A stretch of 64,000 bases of DNA from Mesorhabditis belari (lineage: Eukaryota > Nematoda > Chromadorea > Rhabditida > Rhabditidae). Below, piece after piece: positions 25,404 to 36,650 of this stretch. The first letter of the stretch is position 1. Each line of letters starts with the position of its first letter. The stretch is from NCBI GenBank assembly GCA_958450365.1, contig CAUEEP010000743.1, positions 4,084,001-4,148,000 of the forward strand, written 5' to 3'. The notes below the pieces were generated by a model that saw only the letters and a list, made by a program, of their open reading frames with translations, searched no databases and was not told the origin of the DNA. A program made the translations under genes and the position numbers.

Positions 25404-25567
25404 AAATGGCTTTATCTCGTGAATTTCTGAAAATCTTTAGTGTTTTCGTTTTTGCGCTAATTTCACCAGCTAAACGCACCCAAAATCTAAAGACTTTTCA
25501 ACTCATAAAACTTGTAAATAACTGAGATTTTCATAAATCTCTCTCTCTCTCTCAAATCATGTGCAGT
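25371..25567 (+). repeat. Dispersed ~195-bp repeat, copy A (inverted copy at 29404-29594)
   Basis: The sequence AGCTGCCGTTTGAAACAGAA...CATGTGCAG matches the reverse complement of 29404-29594 almost throughout, including the CT-rich 'aatctctctctctctc' stretch. The pair brackets the thioesterase gene. Confidence 0.85.
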
Positions 25568-26031
25568 GTACTTTATCGAAAATGGAAACACATCCCTTCT
25601 GATGGATTTTTGCGAAAATTTTGAACGTTTAGGATTGTTGTGACACAGACTTTTGCCCATCAAAAGGTCCAAATTGGATGAAACGCGGCTATGAGATGTT
25701 CGAGAAGAAGAAACGCGGCGATAGAATCGATCGAGAAGAAGAAACGCGACGATAAAGTCAATGGATTGATTGTAACCATTTTTTGTTTCAAGGCAAGATA
25801 TTGAAATAAACCTTTCTAACAGACTTTTGCCCATCTAAAGGTCTAAAGTGAATAAATCACGAACCATTTCCCGTGTTCTCTTTTCTTGTTATCAACTCAT
25901 TTCTTTTCCTTTTTCACTCTTGTCAAATGAGAGCAGACTACAAAATTTTTGTCTGTAGTGAAGTTTGAGAAAATTGAGACGATTGAGAAACTAATTTGTT
26001 TGATCTTTGCAAATCTTTTGGATTCTTTAAA
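25568..26031. other. Upstream region of thioesterase gene
   Basis: AT-rich DNA with two copies of an 'acagacttttgcccatc(a/t)aaaggtc' motif (near 25643 and 25820) and a short repeat of 'gagaagaagaaacgcg'. No gene is seen; promoter elements are not recognisable. Confidence 0.4.
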
Positions 26032-29000
26032 ATGGACCCTTTGCCGTCAAGAAGCGAAATTGCGAATGCCGTTTTTTCGCTTAGCGATTTCAATGGACGA
26101 ATTCGGTGAGTGAGATTTGTACCGTATTTCTTCGAATAGAAGACCGAATATAAAGACAAAAGATACCTCAAATAAAGTTTAATAAAGAAATTTCAACTAT
26201 TCAACATTGTCTCGATCGATGTGTTTTCTAAAATGCAACTAAAAACTATCGTAATCAAAAGTTCAAAAGTGTTTTGTTTCAATTTTGTATTTCATTTAAT
26301 GAACGACGATTTAAAATCGTTATAGTCGGATGAAAATTGTTACGGTTACGGCAGTTTTCTAAAATTGTTTCTTTTTAGCAGACGTCTTATTAACTGAAAG
26401 CTTTTCAGCAATGCTGTAGTGGAAATAAAATACCGTATTTCTTCGAATTGAAGACCGGGTAAAGAGTAGCATCGCGTACTCCTGCGTAGCAGCCCTTTTT
26501 AAAATTTCTTTTCTGCATAAAAGCTTTCAATGAGGTGCTATAGGGCTGGGAAATGGCTCAAAAATACCACATGAGCTAACAGATTTTTGATCCATTTTCC
26601 AGCTCTATAGCACTTCATTGAAAGCTTTTATGCAGAAAAGTAATTTTAAAAAGGGCTGCTACGCAGGGGTACGCGGAGTACGCGATGATACTCTTTACCC
26701 GGTCTTCTATTCGAAGAAATACGGTAATTTGTAAGTAAACATAATAAAGATAAGCAAACATAAGCAAAGATAGCTTTTCTTTTCTATTTCCTTTCTAACA
26801 ATTTTATGTTACTTAAAGATTTGCCTACAGAATCCGCATATCAGATAAAAAGCGCAGAAAACGCAGATGAGTAGAAGCTGGTTGATTTAAGAGCTTATAC
26901 CTATATTTATTCGACGATTGAAAGCTTATTAAATCAATAATTATCTAGAAATAAGTGCTAACTGTAAAAGTATTTCTATAAATGATTTTCTGAATTTTTT
27001 AGAGCCTCAGGCCCTCATATTGGTGGCGCTTTTCTAGAGCGACGACTCTTCGGCGGACAGGCTGTGTCTCAGGTTTTTCTTTAAAAAAAATTTCCGTATT
27101 TAAATGTTACTTCTACTTCTATATGCTTAGATTCGATTTTAATATATAACTAAAATCTTTTCCAATCGATTCTAATTGTAAATTCCTTAGAACTAACATC
27201 GATTAACTAACAACTAACAACTAACATCCAATCGATTCAAACCAAAAACACATTTGAGCTGTACGCGGCTTTTCGTCGTCGTTTCTCCGGAGAAACCCTC
27301 AGTTGTATCTCGTATAAATTTGTGGCACCAGGTACAAATTTACTTTTTACTATAGTTTTTTTTCTTCTATTCAGGCTCGGTGAGTGAACCGCTCGATTTC
27401 GATTTTGAGCGTTTCGGTGAAATGACTCGCGGATATGTGTACCAGAAAAATAAATTGATTGGGATCGCCTTTTTGAGGGTAAAGGCGGCATTTAAAAATA
27501 AATCTGAGCAGAATCATTTTAGAATAAATCTGAACAGAATCATTTAAAGATAAATCTGAGCAGAATTATTTAAAAAGTAATCTGAACAGAATCATTTTGG
27601 AATAAATCTGAACAGAATCGTTTTAAAAAGAAATCTGTACAGAATCATTTTTAAAAAATGATCTAGAAGATGGGTTTTTATTTTCGATTTTTCTAGATGA
27701 CAAATTTTCTTTAAGCAAAATGATATCAAAGCCTTGCTGGAGCCTCGTCGAGCCGAACATCTCACTTGGGTGCCTGAGCCTGAGGGAATGGTGCAAGAGC
27801 TGAGCTTTTTACAGGTAAAGAAAGATTAATTAGTTTTTTAGTGATTGATAGAACTATAAATCTTCTAAAAATCTATAGCTTCACGAGTTTTTTTAAGCAA
27901 ATGGGCACTGGGCATCGCGAGCATATTATGCGCTTGTTGAACATCACGATTTTCGAGATGCACATCGTGGAATTTGGGACGAAAAGAATGATGTTCTGGG
28001 GTCGAGTGCATTCGGAAGTTAGAGGTGAAAAGAAAAGAGAAGAAACCTTAAAAGTAGCTGAAGAGCTGAGGAAGAGCTGAAGATTGAATATGAATATTGA
28101 ATAAGATTGAATACCTTCAGCCATTGAATTGAACAAGCGAAGACTGAATATCTTCAGCCTCGGTTGACTCTTTGATTGTGTGCAGTGTGTGAGAGAATAC
28201 CGATGGGGGCAATGATATTTATTTATATTTTATTAGATATTTATTCCGAATCTAGCACAATACTAATCTAGCGAGAAAATACAAAAGAATAGAATCAATC
28301 GTTGGTTCAGTGTTTCGTAGCAATACGAAAAGCAATACGAAAGGAATGAGAATATACGGAAAGACAATATAAAGTGGGCTCCGTCCCTTTTATCCGTCCC
28401 TTTATCATAAAAGCGATCTTTTAGAGGCGGGACAAGAAAATCAGACATTCAAATCAAAACATTAAATAAGATTTCACAGAAAAGAGCCACTTTTCTGCAC
28501 AGATTGAATATCTTCAGCCTTGAGCCTATTTAAAAGATGTCTGAGGCTGAGGATACTGTAGCTAGAAAGTAGCTAGAAAGGTGAGAACTTTCATAGGATC
28601 TTTACGATTTCAGATATCGTCCGCGAGAACAATGGCATCGATTTGGTGGTGATGCTATCCGATTATTTCATAGTACAGGTGAAAAGCTCAGTGATAAAGT
28701 GATCTGAGAAATGAACCTTAAAAAGTACTCCCTTCAATTCCTAGCTTCCAGGTAGCGAGCAATCATTTCCTCAGCTTCGGCCTTCATCTCCTCGCCGGTG
28801 CCAGTCTCAATCACACAATTCATTTCCATCAATCCCCACAAATGCTCAATGTTCGATTTTTTTAACAACTATTTTTTAAAAAACTATCAATGAACTCTTT
28901 TAGGTACAAGGCTTCTACTTGCTGGAAATCGAATTGGAGAGTGTTGCGTGGAATCGAGCGATTCTTCGAGGCCATGTTTATGATCGAGATCTTCGACTTG

Positions 29001-29071
29001 TACTCACTGTCGATCAAGAGGCTTTCGCCTCACCGCAATCTATCTCAAAATCATCGAAAGCTAAGCTTTAA
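26032..29071 (+). CDS. Acyl-CoA thioesterase II-type (ACOT8-like), predicted peroxisomal
   Basis: Double-hotdog type-II thioesterases hydrolyse acyl-CoAs to free acid and CoA, in peroxisomes for the ACOT8 group. Nine exons (26032-26105, 27003-27072, 27259-27331, 27375-27478, 27716-27814, 27898-28024, 28614-28678, 28752-28850, 28904-29071) encode about 292 residues. N-terminal hotdog: LERRLFGGQAVSQ and EPLDFDFERFGEMTRGYVYQ. C-terminal hotdog: MLSDYFIVQ, ASLNHTIHFH, FYLLEIELESVAWNRAILRG and LVLTVDQE, all matching the family order. The protein ends in AKL, a good PTS1 peroxisomal signal. Exon 3 uses an unusual TTTGAG acceptor and exons 5-6 use TTTAAG. Intron 1 contains a large MITE. Confidence 0.85.
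26120..26726 (+). mobile_element. MITE 'TACCGTATTTCTTCGAATAG', copy in thioesterase intron 1
   Basis: Starts TACCGTATTTCTTCGAATAG and ends CTATTCGAAGAAATACGGTA. The right half (26431-26726) is itself a near-perfect palindrome around 'gagctggaaaatgg'. An inverted copy with the same two modules lies at 37943-38477. Non-coding. Confidence 0.8.
27490..27660 (+). repeat. Short tandem repeat (~26 bp unit) in thioesterase intron
   Basis: About six or seven imperfect copies of AATAAATCTGAACAGAATCATTT lie between exons 4 and 5. Confidence 0.75.
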
Positions 29072-29403
29072 ACTCTTTTAACCAAATAAAAATAAATAAA
29101 CATCTTTTCATTGTCTTTTAATTTAATTTAATTTAATTTTTGTTTTTATTTCTCAAGAAAAATATGGCTAGTTTTGTAATGAAATCGAAAAAAAAACAAA
29201 AAAAAAAAGTAAAATGTCACGAGTAAAGCACCTGAAATGGAAAAATAAAACGAGAAAGAGTAAAAAGAGTAAAAAAAAGGAAACAACGACAAGAAAGAGA
29301 GACAATTGTTGGCTAGTATAACAGTCAGAAGTTTAAAAATAGGAATAGAGTAACGATAGTATGATGAAAAAGGAGACAAAGAGAATTCTTGGCACTTGGG
29401 GAA

Positions 29404-29594
29404 CTGCACATGATTTGAGAGAGAGAGAGATTTATGAAAATCTCAGCTATTTACAAGTTTTATGAGTTGAAAAGTCGTTAGATTTTGGGTGCGTTTAGCT
29501 GGTGAAATTAGCGCAAAAACGAAAACACTAAAGATTTTCAGACATTCACGAGATAAAGCCATTTTTTGACTTGGATTCTGTTTCAAACGGCAGC
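29404..29594 (-). repeat. Dispersed ~195-bp repeat, copy B
   Basis: Reverse-complement copy of 25371-25567, starting CTGCACATGATTTGAGAGAG and ending AAACGGCAGCT, where it runs into the TAGCTG tandem array. Confidence 0.85.
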
Positions 29595-29760
29595 TGTAGC
29601 TGTTAGCTGTAGCTGTTAGCTGTTAGCTGTAGCTGTTAGCTGTAGCTGTTAGCTGTTAGCTGTAGCTGTAGCTGTTAGCTGTAGCTGTTAGCTGTAGCTG
29701 TAGCTGTTAGCTGTAGCTGTAGCTGTTAGCTGTAGCTGTTAGCTGTAGCTGTTAGCTGTA
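29590..29760 (+). repeat. Tandem array of AGCTGT / AGCTGTT units
   Basis: About 25 units of 6 or 7 bp (AGCTGT, AGCTGTT) in irregular alternation over 170 bp. Microsatellite-like. Confidence 0.9.
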
Positions 29761-30639
29761 GACTTAAAAATTTGTAACTCTTTAAAAACTTTGCAATTAA
29801 ACCAAATTAAAGAAAAAAAAGAGCGAAAAAAGTTTGTTTTTTCTTATATCCCTAGAATTCATATGCCAGAAGGCGTGTGATTACGAAAAAAATGAAAATT
29901 TCACATTTTTCTAATCGCGAGCCTTTTGACAAACGATCCTGGTCGCAATTGGGTAATTAAACCGGATGAAATATCGAAAAATTGGGTATTTCGTTAAAAA
30001 CTAATAACGAATTCGAATTCCGCACCCTTGAAAACCCCCGATTGTAAATTTTCAGCTCAATTGGCCTCAAAGAAAGGGACTAAATTTGCGTATGGCCCAT
30101 CGATTATTATTATCGCCATATTATCGCAAAGTGTGTCAAAAGTTGAGTAATTTTTCTACCATAATCGTTCCCTACCATGTTTTTCTACCATAATCATTGG
30201 CTGAATGGCTTGAATTTTTCGAAAATTCTCTCCCATAGTCCTTTTCTATTTATTGAAAAGCTTTAAAAAGTTCTCTTCTTTAAATCTTAGCTTTTAAAGT
30301 TTAAAAGCTTAAATTATCCTTATCGTTTAACAATTATCGTTTTCGATTTTGCGCTAAACTTTACCAATAATCCTATTTCGTTTTTGTCCCGAAGTCCTTT
30401 GGCAATTTTAGAGTAATCCATGAGATTTTGAGAATTACAAAAATGAAAAGAATGAAGATATTGAGCGAGCTGCTTTGTTGACCCAAAAAGAGAAAAAAAA
30501 AATGCTAACTTGAAAGAATACTTGAAAGTTTTGTGTTTAGAAATTAGAAATAGAGGCACTTTGGGAGGCAGTGATAAAAATATTTGATTAGATTTGAGAT
30601 GTAAAAGAGAAAGAAAGCTTCGATTGGATATTTCCGAAT

Positions 30640-33600
30640 CTATTTGTTCTTTCCAGCGTACACCGGATTCTTGAAGGTCGTCGTCGCTTGCTTGTAGATC
30701 GGATTCTCGTTCTTAAACAAATTCTTGGATTTATTTATGTTATTAGATTTTTTAATCAAATCGAAAAATAACTGAATATCTTTAACAAGAATTGAAATGA
30801 AATAGCTTACCGTATCCCATTTTGCCATTAATCGTTCGTTGTTGAAGCGAGCGTACTCGGCGCGATCGTGAAGGAAAGTGAGTAATTTCCAAAGGACGAG
30901 GAGTAAAATGCCGAGAATGACAATGCCAGCAATGACAGCCAAAACGATAGCTAATACAGGCACTGGTGGAGGACAATCTGAAAACATTTATTTATCAAAA
31001 AAGCTTTAAAGTCGGGGGTGGGACAAATGCTACCTTTTTTTTGCGCACCTGGACATTTGCGCACCTTTTTTTGCTGGAAAAGGCTTTAGGCAAGGCCGTA
31101 GAGCTTCGAAAATATTTCCATATAAGGGAATCGTATGCGTAGATTCCGAATTTCGAAAAATCAGACCCTGCTGACACGTCAAATTTGGGCTAAAAGACAA
31201 AAACTGTGGAAAAGCGTTAAGTTGCGTCGTTTTTGCCTTTTAGCCTTTTTTTGCGTATTTGTCGAAATTCGGAATCTACGCATACGAATCCCTTATATGG
31301 AAATATTTTCGAAGCTCTACGGCCTTGCCTAAAGCCTTTTCCAAGCAAAAAAAAAGGTCGCATTTGTCCCACCCCCTTAAAGTCAAAGCTAAAAGTTTAA
31401 AATGCCAAAAAGATGTCGAAAATATGTCGAAAAAATGTCGAAAACTACCGTAATCTGTCTAGTTTTTTACCTTCGTTTTCTTTTCTTCTTAAGTCACGAC
31501 TTTTTTTTTCGTCGGATTACTGTAATCATGCCTTTATAAAGCTTCTTTTTTCGTCATTTTTTTATCATTTTTTACCATTTTCTCTTTTGATAAAGTTTTT
31601 GTTTCTTTTGAACATTTACAAGTAAGTTATATTGATTTTGATCATATTCAGAACAAATTTGAAACAAAAACAACAACTTTAACATCAAGAACTTTAGCTC
31701 TTACAACTAGATTACGCTAAAATTGCCATGCACACTCGTTTCCGTAAGCAATACCTTTTCTCTCTCGAACCCAAACAGTCGCATTGTCTTTGGCTTCATC
31801 ATAATAATAGAGATAGTAGAAAGTACAGTCATCAGCTGGGTCGACAAATTGACAGGAAGTAGTGTCATTGATTTCTAGAAAATGATGACAATGTTTAAAA
31901 TGATCAAAACACTCACGAGGTAATTCATCGACAATGATCGCTTTGAAAGGACAATCAGCGCATTTCGTCTCATTGTAGGGTCCAGTTTTCCAAGCTTGAC
32001 ACATTACACATGGCTTGTACTCGATACACTTCGTTGGACAGGTCTAAATTTCATTAATTGATTTTTTGTTCTAATTTTCAAACCGGACAAGTTTCACATT
32101 TTGGCCCAGAGTACCGCTTTCCGTCTGGAGTATCGAAGCATCTAAAGAATTTTATAGAAAGAAGAAAGAAAGAAGAAAGAAGAAAGAAAGAAGAAAGAAG
32201 AAAGAAAGAAGAAAGAAGAAAGAAAGAAGAAAGAAGAAAGAAAGAAGAAAGAAGAAAGAAAGAAGAAAGAAAGAAGAAAGAAGAAAGAAAGAAGAAAGAA
32301 GATCTTTTATATAAAATTATAATCTAACTAACCTGCACCGACCACAGATACATTCTCCTTTTCCATTGCAAATCTTTCCATTCGACGCCCGGCATGAGTC
32401 CTGAGAGATCGGACACTCGCAAGCTCTTCCTATAAAAAAATATAGTAAGCTTTCCAAAAAGATTCGATTCTTTTCTGTAAATCTCATTACTCACCAGTCC
32501 ATTGCGGCAAGCAGATGCACTGTCCACAATTGCATTGCCCGTGCTTCGAGCAAATCTCGCGATCATGTCGCGGGCAATTGTAGTTGTCGCACTCGCAGAA
32601 CTCACCGGAGATCTGCTCTTCGGGGTTCTGAATGGAAATTAGAGATTTTAGAGAACATTTGAATACTTTAGATGGTATAATGTTTAATATTTTCAATTCT
32701 TTTTTTCTTACCGATCTCGGATTGCACTCACAGCGCCCACAATTGCACACACCACGACCCTCACAGATCGCGCTCTCGTTTGTCCTGAAAATACTTTTAA
32801 GAATCAAAAATTCTAAAGAAAGATAAAGTCAAAAACTATTTTGATATTGATATTGATATTGATATTGATATTTGTTACTAACCTCTTGCATTTCTCGTTC
32901 AAAGCCGCTGTTGACATTCCCGGTCGATTGCATTCACATTTTCTGCCAACAAAGCCAGGCTGTAAAGTAAGGAATGGTAAAGAAAGATTTCCGAAGAGGG
33001 GATTGAACCCTCGATCTTTTCCTTTCCAGGAAATTACTTTTAACCATTGAGCTATCCTTAACATGCTAAGAGAAAGAGAGTAAGACAAAGGGGAAGAAGA
33101 AAGAAAGAAAGAAAGAACGAAAGAAAGAAAGAAGGAGTCAAGATCAAAATAAAATTTGTTCACCTTACACCTGCAGACACCGCAAACCATATCACCGCCA
33201 TTACATTCGGCTGCGTTTTTCACGATCTTTGACTGAAAAAAAATTTGTTGATACTTGAAGGGATGATGATTAAGAAGAAAATGACTATAATACTATCAAA
33301 ATCGAAACCGTTTGCTCGCAATCACAATCGCATAACACGTGCACATTGACGATGAGCGCCTCATCGAGTCCGGATGGACCAATGCGAAGCACGAAATCCC
33401 TCTTGTCGACACAGTGAGTCGCCTCGAGTGTCACCTCGAATTTCACCTCATCACCCACTCGGATCCCCTCACAAACATTCGTGTCTTGCATCGCGCCACT
33501 AGAATCAAATCGATTAAGCCAATAAACCCTCATACGTTAAACAAGGACTCCTGTAGCTGATTCTCAATCCATCAGAAGCGTTCGCGTTATCCACCATGAT

Positions 33601-36285
33601 AATCTAGAAACTTTATGATCAACTCCCTTCCGTTCTTTCATTGCACCTTCTCAGCGATCTTCAAATATTCCTTTTCGATGAGCTCGACAATATTTCGGGA
33701 ATCGTTCGCAAGCACACCGACAGACGACGAAACATCGGGAAGAGCGCCAGACAGCTCAAAGATTAGATATATATTTACCAGCCGAAAAACCCGTCTAACG
33801 GCTTTCTACTCAAACGTTTTGGGGCCGACGGATAGTTGCCGTGGCGCAGTCGGGAGAGCGCATTGCTATAGCCCGCAGGGTCCGGGTTCGAGCCCCCGAG
33901 TTCCACTGGGCTTTTTCAATTTTTATTTTAAATCTAATTTTCCTTACAATATATTCTAAGGTTTTCTAAAGAAGCTTTAGCTTTATTGGTCAAAATATGG
34001 CTGAGAAAAAGCCTGTACAAATGGACGGATAGATAGACTTTTATAGATAGTACCATCAAACACTCACTTGTTTATAAAGATCAAAGTTCTTCTGGGTGAC
34101 GGCAAAGATGATGTTGGCTTTGAAATCTTTGATCACTTGATGGATTCGAGCGATTGATGGATAATCCTGAAATCGTTGATGATTGGAAATGATTGAAAAT
34201 GAAAATCCAACCTGTGTGAGAGTCTCTGTGTAATATCCCTGACGATCAAGATGACATTGTCCATCGTTTGGATCTACGACACCGGCCAGCTTAAATTCGG
34301 TTTTCTTTTTTTTTGTTTTAATCATTCAACAAACTCGTCCATCTCCAGCAATGTGAAAGCCGGCATCGGTGGAGAAAACAAGCATCTTTCTTGCGCGCTC
34401 TCGCCATCCAATCGTCTTCTAGAAATTAAAGATTTATTTTGTTAAAATACAATACAAGAAAAGCTATAAAAGGTTTAAAAAATGAAAAAAAACACTTACA
34501 TTACAGGCTAAACTCTGCACAATCGCGTCAAAGCCTCCTTCTGGAGCGTCAAGATTTCCCGAAATCTCTGCTTTCTCGACTTCAGCCTAAAATTTGTAAA
34601 GATAAAATTTGAAGCAAAAGGAAAAGAGTAATTTTTAAACGAACCCTGAATTTCTCAGTGTTTGTTGTAAGAGTCATTTGATGTTTATATCCATAAGGCT
34701 CTGCACAAGGCTCGGGACATGGAGATAATTGTCTAAAATGATATTTCAATCTACATAAATCCCTCTTCTTTTCAAATCACTTCTCGATTCTTGGATCAAT
34801 GAATGGCATAAGCTTTTTGTCGACAAAAGACCCGAAACCAAGACGGAAATTGTTCGTGATTTTTCTCATTCGTTCAGCTGAAATTCTTGATTAATAATAA
34901 AATTTGAATTTAATTTCAAACCAAGCAAATCTCCAAGCTCAGAGAGTTTCTTTTTATCGTCTTTCATTGAATATGAAAGATCCATTAAATAATAGAGATC
35001 AACTGGATAATCAACGGCTTGACGATAAGTTACAAAAGAAACGGACTCGAGATTCTAAAAGAATTAATATTCAATGAAATGAAGAAATGAAATTAATATT
35101 CAAATAACGAATGAAAGATTTGAACTCACTCGGTCGAATCTCGACCTTCATCACTTGCGGTTTTAATTGAACGGCTTCTTCCTCTTTGTCGACGGTGCCT
35201 TGATCGGATAGTGGTTCATCCTAAAATGTGAATGATTAACCTCTAAAGATTCATTATCTAAAGATTCATTATCTAGCTCATTAGCTTTTTACCTCAACAA
35301 CTTCCAAAGTTGTAGTCGGTGATTCAATGTCGAATTCAGGACATCCATTCGTTAATAAACGAGCCTTGCTATCACATCGAGGGAACATTTTCTTTGAGTC
35401 GAAAAGCTGGAAACTTTTGGTATTTCGATACCGAGTTGATGGCTATTTTACGGCTTTCAAAGTTTTCTCAGAAACTCTACACTCTAACCCCCTGCAAGAT
35501 CTCATCATTAGCTACATTTTCCGATCCCACATCAATAGGTTCTGATAAGCGGTTTTCGAGATTTCGAGGAATTTAGGATGCACTACTATTGGAGAAAATA
35601 CGGGACTAATTTCCACAATTCTTCTACTTTTTAAGCTTATCAGATGTTAGATTTTGATTTTATTCAATACTGAAAGTTTTTCTCGATCGAATGACACAAA
35701 AATCATTTCGATTAAATAAATTTTAAGTAAAACTATGAAAGTATGCTATAAAGTTTATTGCTTTAAAGTTTAGAAGTCTAGAAGTCTAGAAGTCTAGAAG
35801 TCTAGAACTCTAGAAGTCTAGAAGTCTAGAACTCTAGAAGTCTAGAAGTCTAGAACTCTAGAAGTCTAGAAGTCTAGAACTCTAGAAGTCTAGAAGTCTA
35901 GAACTCTAGAAGTCTAGAAGTCTAGAACTCTAGAAGTCTAGAAGTCTAGAAGTCTAGAAGTCTAGAACTCTAGAAGTCTAGAAGTCTAGAAGTCTAGAAG
36001 TCTAGAAGTCTAGAAGCAATAGCTTCTAGACACTCACCGGAGCACCGCACCAAGCGCATGAGTCATGTTGTTGAATGCACGCCGAGCAGGTATAGTTGTC
36101 ACGAGAAAGGGAATAACATGGGAAATCTTGCTCCGTGTTTAGCACTTCACCAGTGACTAAACTTGGGAATAAGAAAGGTAAATGAAATGAAAGTCCCGCT
36201 CACCTCCTTGTTGTTGTTTCCAATCGCTGACATCGGCCGCCCTTGAGCCCAACCCGAGCAGCCCCAATGCAATGAGCCACCTCAT
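30640..36285 (-). CDS. pat-3: Integrin beta subunit PAT-3
   Basis: Beta chain of the nematode integrin heterodimer, a receptor for basement-membrane matrix that anchors muscle dense bodies. Twenty-four exons (first 36204-36285, last 30640-30711) encode about 809-811 residues. Seen in order: signal peptide ([16 protein letters not shown]), PSI domain with [14 protein letters not shown], beta-I domain with the MIDAS motif DLSYSMKDD (exon 34922-35054), cysteine-rich EGF repeats (for example CNCGRCEC and CNCGQCIC), a beta-tail, a single transmembrane helix (exon 30811-30977) and a cytoplasmic tail with NPIY and NPVY talin/kindlin motifs. The exon ending near 35125-35130 has a splice-phase problem (see findings). 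Introns carry tandem arrays, a GGGACAAATG palindrome and tRNA-like inserts. Confidence 0.97.
31014..31376. repeat. GGGACAAATG palindrome family, copy in pat-3 intron
   Basis: GGGGGTGGGACAAATGC at the left and GCATTTGTCCCACCCCC at the right. Long arms include 'aggcaaggccgtagagcttcg' and its complement. It lies between the tail and transmembrane-proximal exons of pat-3. Confidence 0.85.
32155..32305 (+). repeat. Purine tandem array (GAAAGAAGAAA units)
   Basis: About 150 bp of 11-15-bp GAAAGAA/GAAGAAA units in a pat-3 intron. It generates a spurious Lys/Glu/Arg-rich frame on the plus strand. Confidence 0.9.
32983..33064 (-). pseudogene. tRNA-like sequence in pat-3 intron (family A)
   Basis: Read on the minus strand it has an A-box-like TAGCTCAATGGTTA and a B-box GGTTCAATCCCC, roughly 45 bp apart. 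The acceptor and T stems do not pair well. It is followed by CTTCGGAAATCTTTCTTTACC, which also follows the similar sequence at 42322. Likely a tRNA pseudogene or a tRNA-derived SINE. Confidence 0.6.
33775..33920 (+). repeat. tRNA-like dispersed repeat (family B), copy 1, in pat-3 intron
   Basis: 'CGAAAAACCCGTCTAACGG...' leads into a tRNA-like block with GTGGCGCAGTCGGGAG (A-box-like) and GGGTTCGAGCCCC (B-box). The same leader and block recur at 54235-54375 and partly at 54475-54580. The shared leader argues for a tRNA-derived SINE rather than an isolated tRNA gene. Confidence 0.6.
35765..36018 (+). repeat. 10-bp tandem array in pat-3 intron
   Basis: About 25 units of the CTAGAAGT type (AGAAGTCTAG alternating with GAACTCTAGA) in the intron between the PSI exon and the next exon. 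Confidence 0.92.
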
Positions 36286-36587
36286 TCCACTAATGAAAAA
36301 TAAAAGACGATAGCTTTTTCTTGATCTTTCCTGGTGGCCAAGTGACTGTAATTGATTAGAATTAGATGGATTTCCTTCAATTTTCGTCAAAAAAAAACAA
36401 GAATTTACAACGAATGGCTGTGAAATTGGAAAAACAGTCAAAAGAAAACTTGTGAAAAGCAGAACTTGTGAAAAACAGAACTTGTGAAAAACAGAACTCA
36501 GTTCTCTTTTCCTGTTGATCACTACGTAAAATAAATTAACCAATAGAAAATAAAGATTAATAAAAGCCGAAGACAATCCTTTGTTTA

Positions 36588-36650
36588 AGGAAATGTTTAA
36601 GGAAATGTTTAAGGAAATGTTTAAGGAAATGTTTAAGGAAATGTTTAAGG
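36588..36650 (+). repeat. 12-bp tandem repeat GTTTAAGGAAAT
   Basis: Five perfect units upstream of the pat-3 start. Confidence 0.9.

Larger units (their letters stand above)
29072..30639. other. Convergent intergenic region, thioesterase / pat-3
   Basis: Contains the inverted copy of the 195-bp repeat (29404-29594), a TAGCTG array (29590-29760), then AT-rich DNA that includes the pat-3 3' UTR. No gene is seen; the frames at 29146-29409 and 30320-30559 are fortuitous. Confidence 0.45.

Noticed and set aside
12799..29071. Operon of plus-strand genes
   Set aside because: Intergenic distances of about 2 kb, unrelated functions and separate promoter-like regions; no ~100-bp spacing typical of nematode operons.
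32058..32327. Lys/Glu/Arg-rich plus-strand frame
   Set aside because: Generated by the GAAAGAA microsatellite inside a pat-3 intron.
33837..33912. Functional tRNA gene
   Set aside because: A- and B-box-like blocks are present, but the acceptor and anticodon stems do not pair and the same leader recurs elsewhere, so it is treated as a repeat or pseudogene.
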